Source: Oscillospiraceae bacterium (GTDB taxonomy: Bacteria > Bacillota > Clostridia > Oscillospirales > CAG-272). Taken from it: a stretch of DNA of 64,000 nt. The stretch lies in the NCBI GenBank assembly GCA_015064415.1, contig SVSG01000003.1, positions 62,001-126,000 on the forward strand. Direction: 5' to 3'. Of the stretch, positions 7,244 through 15,144 are shown piece by piece. Each line of letters starts with the position of its first letter. Within the stretch, counting starts at the first letter, position 1. The notes beneath the pieces were generated by a model. The model was given only the letters and a program-made list of their open reading frames with translations. It searched no databases and was not told where the DNA came from. Made by a program: the position numbers and the translations under genes.

Positions 7244-8446
7244 ATGATCAACTACCTTGGCGGTGTGACAGGATCGCTCCTTTCCACCATTTTCATCGCC
7301 TTTCTTATCGCCGCGCTCGGCTATCTTGTGGGCGCGATCGAGATCAAGGGCATTTCGCTTGGCACGGCAGGCGTGCTGCTTGTGGCTCTCGGCTACGGCG
7401 TGCTTTGCAACTACGTGCCCAGCTTTGAGATCGGCGCAAAAACGATCTCGCTGTTCAATGCTGGCAATTTCAAGCTGATCTCCAGCATCGGCACGTCGCT
7501 TTTTGTGACCGCTGTCGGTCTGATCGCAGGTCCCAAGTTCTTCCGCACCTTCAATCGCAAATCTCTTTCCTATATCGTGATGGGTGTAGTCGTCATCACC
7601 GTGGGTGCACTCACCGCCGTTGTGATCACGCTGATCGATTCCGGTCTCTCCCCCGCGATGGCCGTCGGCCTTCTTACGGGTGGTCTCACCTCCACTCCCG
7701 GTCTTTCCGCGGGTCAGGACGTGGTATCGGAGAATGCTGATGCACTCAGCCAGCTGACCGCCGGCTACGGCATTGCTTACCTCTTCGGCGTGCTTGGCGT
7801 GGTGCTGTTCGTGCAGATCATGCCCAAAATCCTGAAGGTGGACATCGACAAGGAGCGTGAATCCTTCGTGGCCGCCGCCGCTGTGGAGATCAAAAAGAGC
7901 GAAAAAGAGTACAAGCAGCTGGATCCCTTCGGCTTCTTCCCCTTCTTCCTCACCATCGCCTTCGGTTGCGTGATCGGCGCGATCAAGATCCCCGGCATCA
8001 ACTTCTCGCTCGGCACCTCGGGCGGCACGCTGGTGGCAGGTCTGATCCTCGGCCACTTTGGCCACATCGGCCCGATCGATTGCCGCATCAAAAAGGAAAC
8101 GCTGAACTTCTTCCGTGAGCTCGGCCTTGTGCTGTTCCTCATCGGCGCGGGCGTGCCCGGCGGCGTGAACTTCGTTTCCAACGTCAAGGTCTCCTACTTC
8201 ATCTACGGTGCGATCATGACGCTGGTACCGATGATCCTCGGCTTCATCCTTGGCAAGTTCGTGTTCAAGCTTTCCATTTTCAACAACCTCGGCTCCATCA
8301 CGGGCGGCATGACCTCCACCCCCGCTCTTGGCGCGCTGATCAGCACTGCCAAGACGGACGACGTCTCCTCCGCTTACGCCGCCACCTACCCCATCGCGCT
8401 GGTGATGGTGGTGCTGGCCGCGAAGATCATCTTGATGGTGTTCTAA
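7244..8446 (+). CDS. AspT/YidE-type transporter (putative aspartate:alanine exchanger family)
   Basis: The protein is 400 residues and highly hydrophobic, with about ten membrane segments. Its two halves share the duplicated family motif: GGLTSTPGLSA in the first half and GGMTSTPALGA in the second. In characterised AspT, which exchanges aspartate for alanine, the halves are separated by two RCK_C (TrkA_C) domains. Here they are joined by only a short charged linker (KERESF...KKSEKEYK), so this is a shorter form. ATG 7244 was chosen because GGAGG lies 9 bases upstream; the longer open frame has no such site. It lies downstream of the fumarate-reductase-like operon, and transport of a C4-dicarboxylate or aspartate is a plausible link. 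The substrate is unknown. Confidence 0.78.
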   Translation: MINYLGGVTGSLLSTIFIAFLIAALGYLVGAIEIKGISLGTAGVLLVALGYGVLCNYVPSFEIGAKTISLFNAGNFKLISSIGTSLFVTAVGLIAGPKFFRTFNRKSLSYIVMGVVVITVGALTAVVITLIDSGLSPAMAVGLLTGGLTSTPGLSAGQDVVSENADALSQLTAGYGIAYLFGVLGVVLFVQIMPKILKVDIDKERESFVAAAAVEIKKSEKEYKQLDPFGFFPFFLTIAFGCVIGAIKIPGINFSLGTSGGTLVAGLILGHFGHIGPIDCRIKKETLNFFRELGLVLFLIGAGVPGGVNFVSNVKVSYFIYGAIMTLVPMILGFILGKFVFKLSIFNNLGSITGGMTSTPALGALISTAKTDDVSSAYAATYPIALVMVVLAAKIILMVF

Positions 8447-8454
8447 ACCCAAGC

Positions 8455-8494
8455 CGGGAACTCTGTTACAACAGAGTTCCCGACTTTTTATTTT
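8455..8494 (+). terminator. Rho-independent terminator after the AspT/YidE-type transporter
   Basis: A 13-bp stem with arms CGGGAACTCTGTT and AACAGAGTTCCCG is followed by ACTTTTTATTTT. It lies 8 bases after the stop codon. Confidence 0.9.
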
Positions 8495-8536
8495 AGTGCG
8501 AGAAATAAAGCATTTGTGAAAAAATTTCGTACCCCC

Positions 8537-8565
8537 TTGCAATTTTACAGAAAATCTGTTATACT
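8537..8565 (+). promoter_or_regulatory. Sigma-A promoter of the SRP RNA gene
   Basis: TTGCAA at 8537-8542 and TATACT at 8560-8565 are separated by 17 bases. The predicted start is near 8572, just before the SRP RNA. Confidence 0.85.
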
Positions 8566-8571
8566 ATATAG

Positions 8572-8865
8572 GTAAGCTGTAAAATAAGGCCATACCAGCC
8601 GGGGAAGTAGCGGAGCCCTGCACCTGAAATCCGCTATAGCAGGGGTTGATCCCCTCCTTGAGGACAGAAGCGATGCGGTCATGGAGCGCTCTTTGCTGTG
8701 ATGACGAGTGGGTCTTGCGCAATCGGCCGCCGTGAACCATGTCAGATGGGGAACCAAGCAGCATTAAGCGGTCCCGTCGATGTGCCGCGAGGGTGCCTGC
8801 TCCGAGCAGGAAAGGCGATTTCCGCGCAAAGCCGAAGTTCGATTTGAGGGTGTATGGTCTTATTT
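8572..8865 (+). ncRNA. ffs: Signal recognition particle RNA, long Bacillus-type (scRNA)
   Basis: The 5' part contains GGGGAAGTAGCGG, AGCCCTGCACCTG and AATCCGCTATAGCAGGG, which correspond to the Alu domain of Bacillus subtilis scRNA. The 3' half contains GTGGGTCTTGCGCAA and the universally conserved domain IV core ACCATGTCAG, GGGGAACC and AAGCAGCATTAAG. The ends pair (TAAGGCCATAC near 8584 with GTATGGTCTTA near 8852). This makes a closed RNA of about 280 bases with Alu and S domains. It lies upstream of dnaX, as in Bacillus. The 5' end is inferred from the promoter; the 3' end is set by the closing helix and T-run. Confidence 0.95.
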
Positions 8866-8901
8866 TGCAGCTTATTTTGTATCTTGGGGTGATTTATTTT
8901 A

Positions 8902-9062
8902 CTACCCCACCACCGCAAGCGGTCCCCCGCCCCTCGCAAGGGGCGGACCATGTAGCCGCACCAATCGCTATAACCATTTTCAAAACGCGGTCCGCGCTGT
9001 TCATGCTCGCTTGTCCGCCCCTTGCGAGGGGCGGGGGACCAACGGAGTTGTTGGTGGGGTAG
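8902..9062. repeat. Long inverted-repeat element between SRP RNA and dnaX
   Basis: Outer arms CTACCCCAC (8902-8910) and GTGGGGTAG (9054-9062) and inner 26-bp arms pair across a centre of about 65 bases. The inner arms have cores GCCCCTCGCAAGGGGCGGA and TCCGCCCCTTGCGAGGGGC. No reading frame with a ribosome site is present. The structure resembles a non-autonomous palindromic element (MITE-like). It could also fold in a dnaX leader transcript. Confidence 0.65.
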
Positions 9063-9137
9063 CATCTTGCAAACAACATAGCCACTATCTTCCCCCCCCA
9101 ACACGAACAAACTTCAAATATCTCGGAGGTGAATTTT

Positions 9138-10754
9138 ATGCATCAGGCACTTTATCGTAAATGGCGCCCCAAGACCTTTTCGGACGTGTGCGGACAGGAG
9201 CATATCACCTCCGTTTTGCGTTACGAGGTCGAGCACAGCGCCCTTTCCCATGCGTATTTGTTCTGCGGCTCGCGCGGAACGGGCAAGACCACGTGTGCCA
9301 AGATCTTGGCCAAGGCCGCCAACTGCGAGCATCCCGTGGACGGCTCCCCCTGCGGCAAATGCGCCGCGTGCGTGTCGATCGACAACGGCTCCGCCACCGA
9401 CGTGCTGGAGATGGACGCTGCCTCCAACAACGGCGTGGAAAGCATCCGCGACATCCGTGACGAGGTGGTCTACACGCCCTCGGCCCTCAAATACCGCGTT
9501 TACATCGTGGACGAGGTGCACATGCTTTCGATCAGCGCCTTCAATGCGCTCCTCAAGACCCTGGAGGAGCCGCCCGCGCACGTGATCTTCATTCTTGCCA
9601 CGACCGAGCTGCACAAGCTCCCCAACACCATCATCTCGCGCTGTCAGCGCTTTGACTTCCGCCGCATCGCCGTACCGGTGCTTGCCGCGCGCATCTCTTA
9701 CATTGCAAAGGAGGAGGGCTTTGACCTCACCCCTGAGGCCGCCGAACGCATTGCCAAATCCGCGCAGGGCGGCATGCGCGACGCCATCAGCTTACTGGAG
9801 CTTTGCGGCAGCACCCGCCGCAAGATCGACGTGGAGACCGTCAACGAAATGATGGGCTCCGGCGGGCGTGACGTCATGTTTCCGCTGGTACGTGCCGTCC
9901 TTTCCGCTGACTATGACACGATCTTCTCTTCGATAGACGAGGCAGTTTCCTCCTCGCGCGACCTTGCCGTGTTCTGGCAGGATCTGATCTCGATCTACCG
10001 CGACATGCTGGTGCTTAAGACCACGTCTGCGGCCACCAAGTATCTGGATCTAACAGATGCGGAAACGGCACAGCTGACCGAGCTTGCAGGTGGCATTTCC
10101 AAGGCAACGCTCCTTTCGCACTGCCGCCTTCTGGAGGATGCGCTTTTCGCCATGCAAAAGGCCAACGCCGTCAAGCGTATGGTGGCGGAGCTGACACTGG
10201 TGCGGATGTGCGATCCCGCACTGGACACCTCGCCCGAAGGGATGCTGGCGCGCCTTTCGCAGCTGGAGGATAAGGTGGCGGCCATCCCCTCGGGTGTGCC
10301 CTCCATCATCGCCGAGGCCCTGAAAAAAGAGCCCTCTGCAAAAAAAGAAGACGCCCCTGCGCCCGCGCCCAAAAAAGCGCCCCCCGTTACCGCAAGCGCG
10401 CCGACGCCCGCTGTGGAAAGATCCCCCGGAACGGGTCGGGTCCTGCACCGCATCCGCGGCTTTATGAACTGCGTGGAGCGCGTGCGCCGCGAGAACGCGA
10501 TGCTGGCCCCCTTCCTTGACGGTGTGAAGGCCTACACCGATGAAAAGGAGCGCATCGTTTTCCAATTTTCCAACGATTGGGCACTTGGCATGTTTGACAC
10601 GCAAGACGCGCGCGCCTTGCTTGCCCGCGCACTCTCTGCGGAGATGAAGCGCCCCGTGGATGCACAAACCCTGGTTTTCGAGGTGCCGAGCGCCGAAGCC
10701 ACCGCAACCGACACGATTTTGGACGACCTGCTTGAGGCCGCCGAACAACAATAA
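9138..10754 (+). CDS. dnaX: DNA polymerase III subunit gamma/tau
   Basis: The 538-residue clamp-loader ATPase has a Walker A loop GSRGTGKTTCAK near residue 45 and a zinc module with the Cys pattern CEHPVDGSPCGKCAAC. The Walker B/DEVH motif IVDEVHML and the sensor ATTELHKLPNTI follow. A low-complexity Ala/Pro/Lys linker near residue 400 leads to a tau-like C-terminal domain. ATG 9138 was chosen over GTG 9129 because GGAGGT sits 7 bases before it. The order SRP RNA, dnaX, ybaB, recR is conserved in Gram-positive bacteria. I saw no obvious slippery A-run that would point to programmed frameshifting for a gamma form. Confidence 0.97.
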   Translation: MHQALYRKWRPKTFSDVCGQEHITSVLRYEVEHSALSHAYLFCGSRGTGKTTCAKILAKAANCEHPVDGSPCGKCAACVSIDNGSATDVLEMDAASNNGVESIRDIRDEVVYTPSALKYRVYIVDEVHMLSISAFNALLKTLEEPPAHVIFILATTELHKLPNTIISRCQRFDFRRIAVPVLAARISYIAKEEGFDLTPEAAERIAKSAQGGMRDAISLLELCGSTRRKIDVETVNEMMGSGGRDVMFPLVRAVLSADYDTIFSSIDEAVSSSRDLAVFWQDLISIYRDMLVLKTTSAATKYLDLTDAETAQLTELAGGISKATLLSHCRLLEDALFAMQKANAVKRMVAELTLVRMCDPALDTSPEGMLARLSQLEDKVAAIPSGVPSIIAEALKKEPSAKKEDAPAPAPKKAPPVTASAPTPAVERSPGTGRVLHRIRGFMNCVERVRRENAMLAPFLDGVKAYTDEKERIVFQFSNDWALGMFDTQDARALLARALSAEMKRPVDAQTLVFEVPSAEATATDTILDDLLEAAEQQ

Positions 10755-10768
10755 AGGAGAACACAACG

Positions 10769-11134
10769 ATGAAAGCAAACTATAAAGCACCCAAGATGGG
10801 CGGTATGGGCGGCAACCAGGCCGCAATGCTGCAGCAGGTACAGAAAATGCAGGCCGACATGGCCGCCAAGCAAGAGGAGCTGGAGGCCCGCGAGTACGAG
10901 GTTTCCGCAGGCGGCGGCGCCGTGACCGTGAAGATCAGCGGCAAAAAGCAGCTGCTTGCCATTGATATCGCCCCCGAGATCGTCGACCCCGACGACATCG
11001 AAACGCTTTCCGACATTCTGGTCGCCGCCGTGAACGAGGCCATCAAGCGCGTGGAGGACACCGCCGCCGCCGAGATGGACCAGATCACCAGCGCAATGAA
11101 TCTGCCCGGCATGGGCGGCCTTGGCCTGTTCTGA
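10769..11134 (+). CDS. YbaB/EbfC family nucleoid-associated protein
   Basis: The 121-residue protein has the family plan: a Gly/Met-rich start (KMGGMGGNQAAMLQQ), a coiled helix rich in Gln, Met and Glu, the conserved VSAGGGAVTVKISGKKQLL strand region, and a DPDDIETLSD loop. It ends in a Gly-Met-Gly tail (LPGMGGLGLF). Members bind DNA as dimers and are encoded between dnaX and recR in many bacteria, as here. AAAGGAG precedes the start. Its stop shares one base with the recR start (TGATG). Confidence 0.95.
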   Translation: MKANYKAPKMGGMGGNQAAMLQQVQKMQADMAAKQEELEAREYEVSAGGGAVTVKISGKKQLLAIDIAPEIVDPDDIETLSDILVAAVNEAIKRVEDTAAAEMDQITSAMNLPGMGGLGLF

Positions 11135-11733
11135 TGTCGGGTATCGAGGCACTGGATATCCTTGCGGAGCAATTCGCGCGCTTGCCGGGCATCGGCCGTA
11201 AATCGGCCGAGCGCCTGGCTTTTGCCGTATTGGAATACTCCCCCGAGGATATTGCCAAATTCACACGCGCCATGAGCGAGGCAAAGGCGAAGATCCACCG
11301 TTGCCCCGTCTGTCAGAATCTCACCGACCGCGATATTTGCCCCATCTGCACCGATCAGAACCGCGACAAGTCGCAGATCTGCGTGGTGGAGGATGCGCGC
11401 GCCGTGATGGCGATGGAAAAGGTGCGCACCTATCAGGGCACCTATCACGTGCTGCACGGTCTCATTTCCCCCATGTCCGGCATCACCCCCGACGCGCTGA
11501 CCCTGCGCGAGCTGCTTGCCCGACTGGAAGACGAAACGGTCAAGGAAGTGATCGTGGCCACGGGTGCCACCACGGAAGGGGAGGCCACCGCCATGTACCT
11601 CTCGCGCTTATTGCGCCCCTTGGGGCTCCGCGTCACGCGTCTGGCACACGGCATTCCCTTCGGCGGTGCCCTGGAATATGCCGACGAAATCACCCTTTCC
11701 CGCGCACTGGAAGGGCGCAGAGATTTTGATTAA
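11134..11733 (+). CDS. recR: Recombination mediator protein RecR
   Basis: At 199 residues the protein is full-length for the family. It has the N-terminal helix-hairpin-helix LPGIGRKSAERLAF, a four-Cys zinc site (CPVCQNLTDRDICPIC, about residues 57-72) and a TOPRIM domain with VVEDARAVMAME. The C-terminal Walker-like RLAHGIPFGGALEYADE motif completes it. RecR acts with RecO (and RecF) to load RecA on gapped DNA. The start overlaps the ybaB stop. Confidence 0.97.
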   Translation: MSGIEALDILAEQFARLPGIGRKSAERLAFAVLEYSPEDIAKFTRAMSEAKAKIHRCPVCQNLTDRDICPICTDQNRDKSQICVVEDARAVMAMEKVRTYQGTYHVLHGLISPMSGITPDALTLRELLARLEDETVKEVIVATGATTEGEATAMYLSRLLRPLGLRVTRLAHGIPFGGALEYADEITLSRALEGRRDFD

Positions 11734-11765
11734 CCCCAAAACGGGTCTTGAAAACGGAGTTTTTT

Positions 11766-14063
11766 ATGAAAAATATTGTAATCAATGAGGTGCTTTCCTC
11801 CAACCGTATGCTGGCACCGCGTATGAACACCGACAAGCTATTCCCGCTTGCCGCAGGCAGCTATGATTACCGTGGCTATCTGGATGACGCCATCCGCTTT
11901 ATCGAAGATTTTCAGCTGAACGACCGCCCCCTGTGGAGCAAGTTCGTGCAGGTATTCGTGGATCGCCACGACGGCGAGAATCGCGGCTGGCGCGGCGAAT
12001 ACTGGGGCAAAATGATGCGCGGTGGGTGCATTACCTACAACTATACGCAAAGCCCCGAGCTGCTTGCCTCCCTCACCGGCGCCGTGGAGGGCTTGCTCAC
12101 CACCGCAGACGAGGACGGACGCATCTCCTCCTACCCCCGCGAGATGGAATACAGGGGCTGGGACGTGTGGTCGCGCAAATACGTGCTGCTGGGGCTGGAG
12201 CATTTTTACGAGATCTGCCCCGACGAGGCGTTGAAGGCACGCGTGCTTACCGCCGCGTGCGCGCACGCCGACTACATGCTTGCCACGCTGGGTGAGGGCA
12301 AGATCGACATCACCAAGACCACCTCGAACTGGGAGGGCGTCAACTCCTCCTCGGTATTGGAGCCGATCGTGCGCCTTTACTCGCTCACGGGCGAGCAGAA
12401 ATATCTGGATTTTGCCACCTATATCGTACAGCGCGGCGGCGGAGAGGTGGAAAACATCTTTGAGACCGCCTTTGAAAACAAGAAAAAACCGCACGAGTAT
12501 CGCATCACCAAGGCGTATGAGACGATCTCCTGCTTTGAAGGGCTTTTGGAATATTACCGCGTAACGGGTGTGGAAAAATGGCGCACCGCCGCCCTGAATC
12601 TCGGCTATCGCATCTGCGAGAGCGAGGTCTCGATTATCGGTACGGGCGGTTGCTGGCACGAGCTGTTCGACCACACCAAGACCCGTCAGCTTTCCACCAC
12701 CTACACGGGTGTGCAGCAGGAGACCTGCGTGACCGTCACGTGGATGAAATTCTGCCTGCAGCTCCTGTGTCTGACGGGGGACAGCCGCTTTGCCGATGAG
12801 ATCGAAAAAAGCGTATATAACGCGCTGCTTGGCGCGATCAATCACGAAAAGAGCACGCATCACGGCTGCATGCCCTTCGACAGCTACAGCCCCCTCATCA
12901 TCTCCACCCGCGCACGTTCCACGGGCGGAAAGCAATATTTTCCCGATGGATCGCACTACGGCTGCTGCGCCTGCATCGGCTCGGCGGGCACGGGGCTGAT
13001 CCCGCTTGCCTCCGCTCTTTTGCGCGAGGACGGCGTTTCCCTGAACCTGTATATTCCCGGTACGATCGCCACGCGCACGCCCACGGGCGCGCCGCTGGAG
13101 ATTGCCGTAAAAACCGATTACCCCGCAGACGGTGCGATCTCCATGACGTTGGATACCACGGACGAGGCCCCCTTCACCGTGGCACTCCGCATCCCCGCAT
13201 GGAGCCGCAACACCACGCTGGCCCTCAACGGCGAGCTGATCGACGCCACCCCCGGCACTTACGTAGAACTGACGCGCGTTTGGCATTGCGATGACCGCAT
13301 CGAGCTGTTTTTCGACATGCGCACCGAGGTCCTTTCCCCCGAAGGGGAGCTGCCCGACGAGGATTCGCCCTATCACGTGGCACTGCGCCGCGGCCCCTTG
13401 ACGCTGGCACGCGATTCCCGCCTGCAGGGCAACATTCACGACCCCGTTTGCATCGAAACGGATGCCGAGGGCTACGCCACGGTCGAGCCGCTTGACACCG
13501 TTCCCTTTAAATATTTCCACGCCTTCCGCGTGAAGCAAAGCGACGGCACGTGGCTGGAAACGGTAGACTATGCCTCCGCAGGGCACACTTGGGACAACCG
13601 CTCGCTTGTCAGCGCGTGGATGCCCACGCGCCGCTACGGCATCGTTGACATCACCCAGCCCTTCATCATATACGAGGCCGCCCTGACAGGCACCTCCTCC
13701 CTCAACGCGATCAAGGATTACATCCGCCCGCTTTCGGTTGTGGACGGCGTTGTCACCGCGGGCGCTGAGCACGGCGAGATCGTGATCGCCACGCTTGTCG
13801 ACTGGAAAAACGACACCTGCCTTATCAAGATCGGCGAGCAATATCTGGCTTTGGACGAGGAAGGGCGCGCGATCTGCGCCAAGAAGGGAACGCGCTTCCG
13901 CCCCGAGCATCAGGGGCTCAACCGCTACGTCTTCATCCTGCCCGAGCAGGGACGGCTGCGCTTTGACCATCACAGTGCGACCCAAGCTTGTCCCATCACC
14001 CTGCATAAGACCCAAAATCTGTACTATCACCACGTCTTTATTCTGAGAAATGTGGAGGAATGA
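11766..14063 (+). CDS. GH127-family glycoside hydrolase (beta-L-arabinofuranosidase-like, DUF1680)
   Basis: The 765-residue protein matches the GH127/DUF1680 fold: an (alpha/alpha)6 barrel followed by C-terminal beta domains. The zinc-thiolate active site of the family can be traced as ETC in QQETCVTVTW and the Cys pair in HYGCCACIGS. In HypBA1 of Bifidobacterium these supply the zinc ligands and the nucleophilic Cys. There is no signal peptide, so it acts in the cytoplasm on imported oligosaccharides. ATG 11766 has CGGAG 6 bases upstream. It sits between recR and dut on the same strand, an unexpected place for a glycosidase. Substrate specificity (arabinofuranoside or another sugar) cannot be read from the sequence. 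Confidence 0.85.
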   Translation: MKNIVINEVLSSNRMLAPRMNTDKLFPLAAGSYDYRGYLDDAIRFIEDFQLNDRPLWSKFVQVFVDRHDGENRGWRGEYWGKMMRGGCITYNYTQSPELLASLTGAVEGLLTTADEDGRISSYPREMEYRGWDVWSRKYVLLGLEHFYEICPDEALKARVLTAACAHADYMLATLGEGKIDITKTTSNWEGVNSSSVLEPIVRLYSLTGEQKYLDFATYIVQRGGGEVENIFETAFENKKKPHEYRITKAYETISCFEGLLEYYRVTGVEKWRTAALNLGYRICESEVSIIGTGGCWHELFDHTKTRQLSTTYTGVQQETCVTVTWMKFCLQLLCLTGDSRFADEIEKSVYNALLGAINHEKSTHHGCMPFDSYSPLIISTRARSTGGKQYFPDGSHYGCCACIGSAGTGLIPLASALLREDGVSLNLYIPGTIATRTPTGAPLEIAVKTDYPADGAISMTLDTTDEAPFTVALRIPAWSRNTTLALNGELIDATPGTYVELTRVWHCDDRIELFFDMRTEVLSPEGELPDEDSPYHVALRRGPLTLARDSRLQGNIHDPVCIETDAEGYATVEPLDTVPFKYFHAFRVKQSDGTWLETVDYASAGHTWDNRSLVSAWMPTRRYGIVDITQPFIIYEAALTGTSSLNAIKDYIRPLSVVDGVVTAGAEHGEIVIATLVDWKNDTCLIKIGEQYLALDEEGRAICAKKGTRFRPEHQGLNRYVFILPEQGRLRFDHHSATQACPITLHKTQNLYYHHVFILRNVEE

Positions 14064-14064
14064 C

Positions 14065-14514
14065 ATGAAAACCGACGTAAAAATTCTTTTGTCCCGCGGG
14101 ATGACGATGCCCGCCTACGCCACCGAGGGTGCCGCCGCCGTAGATATGCGCGCCGCCATTGACGAGGGTACGACCGTGACCATCGAGCCCGGTTGCCGCG
14201 CGATGATCCCCACGGGTATGGCCATTGCCCTGGAAAACGCGAACGTGGTCGCCATTCTGGCCGCACGCAGCGGCCTTGCCGTGAAAAGCGGCATCAATCT
14301 TGCCAACGGCATCGGTGTCATCGACTCCGACTATCGCGGCGAGATCTGCGTGGGGCTTTACAACAGCTCCAATGTGCCCTTCACCGTCAACCGCGGTGAC
14401 CGCATTGCCCAACTGATGTTTATGCCCGTGTATACTGCCAATCTGATCGAGGCCGAAACGCTGGACGAGACCGCGCGCGGTGCGGGCGGCTTCGGCTCTA
14501 CGGGGGTCAAGTAA
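14065..14514 (+). CDS. dut: dUTP diphosphatase
   Basis: The 149-residue trimeric dUTPase shows all five family motifs: AAAVDMRA, ARSGLA, GVIDSDYRGE, RGDRIAQL, and the C-terminal P-loop-like RGAGGFGSTG. It hydrolyses dUTP to dUMP and pyrophosphate. ATG 14065 is preceded by TGGAGGA and lies 1 base after the stop of the glycosidase gene. Its stop overlaps the maf start (TAATG), so dut and maf form a nucleotide-pool sanitising pair. Confidence 0.96.
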   Translation: MKTDVKILLSRGMTMPAYATEGAAAVDMRAAIDEGTTVTIEPGCRAMIPTGMAIALENANVVAILAARSGLAVKSGINLANGIGVIDSDYRGEICVGLYNSSNVPFTVNRGDRIAQLMFMPVYTANLIEAETLDETARGAGGFGSTGVK

Positions 14515-15113
14515 TGCGCGTCATTCTGGCCTCCAAATCCCCCCGTCGCCGCGAGATCCTTTCGATGCTGGGGGTGAAATTTGAAATTCTGAGCGCGGAT
14601 GCCGACGAAAGCTCGGATATCAGAGAGCCCGCCGCCCTGGTGCGCGAGCTGGCATTGCGCAAGGGGCGCGCCACCCGCGAATTGCTGCAAGCGCGCGGCG
14701 AGTGGAATGCAGACACGCTGATCATCGCCTCGGACACCGTGGTGGCCGTAGGCGGTCAGATCCTCGGCAAGCCCCGCGACGCACAGGATGCCAAGGCGAT
14801 GCTGCGCTTGCTTTCGGGCAAGGAGCATCAGGTCATCAGCGGCGTGGCTCTGCTTTGGGGGGAGCGCGAATGTGCGGATTTCGACACAACGGGTGTGCGT
14901 TTTGCCGACATGGACGCGCAAGAGATCGACTGGTACGTGCAAAGCGGCGAGCCGAGCGACAAGGCGGGCGCCTATGCCGTGCAGGGGCTTGCCTCGATGT
15001 GGATCAAGGGGCTTGACGGCGACTATTTCAACGTCGTGGGCCTTCCCGTCTACAAGCTGAACACCCTCGCGCAAGCGCACCTCGGCCGTAAGCTGACCGA
15101 ACTGCATCTGTAA
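14514..15113 (+). CDS. maf: Maf-family nucleoside triphosphate pyrophosphatase
   Basis: The 199-residue protein begins with the family signature ILASKSPRRREIL and has the catalytic SDTVVAVGG strand. The conserved GKPRDAQDAKAML and DKAGAYAVQG motifs follow. Maf proteins hydrolyse non-canonical or pyrimidine NTPs and affect cell division and septation. The gene is translationally coupled to dut and ends at a strong terminator. Confidence 0.95.
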   Translation: MRVILASKSPRRREILSMLGVKFEILSADADESSDIREPAALVRELALRKGRATRELLQARGEWNADTLIIASDTVVAVGGQILGKPRDAQDAKAMLRLLSGKEHQVISGVALLWGERECADFDTTGVRFADMDAQEIDWYVQSGEPSDKAGAYAVQGLASMWIKGLDGDYFNVVGLPVYKLNTLAQAHLGRKLTELHL

Positions 15114-15144
15114 AAAAAGAAGCCGCTTGGCGGCTTCTTTTTTT
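15112..15144. terminator. Bidirectional terminator between maf and spoIIE
   Basis: The stem GAAGCCGC/GCGGCTTC has a 3-base loop, an A-run on the left and a T-run on the right. It serves the convergent maf (+) and spoIIE (-) genes and reaches the last bases of spoIIE. Confidence 0.92.

Noticed and set aside
9129..9137. GTG 9129 as the start of dnaX
   Set aside because: It lies within the ribosome site GGAGGTG itself; ATG 9138 has correct spacing.
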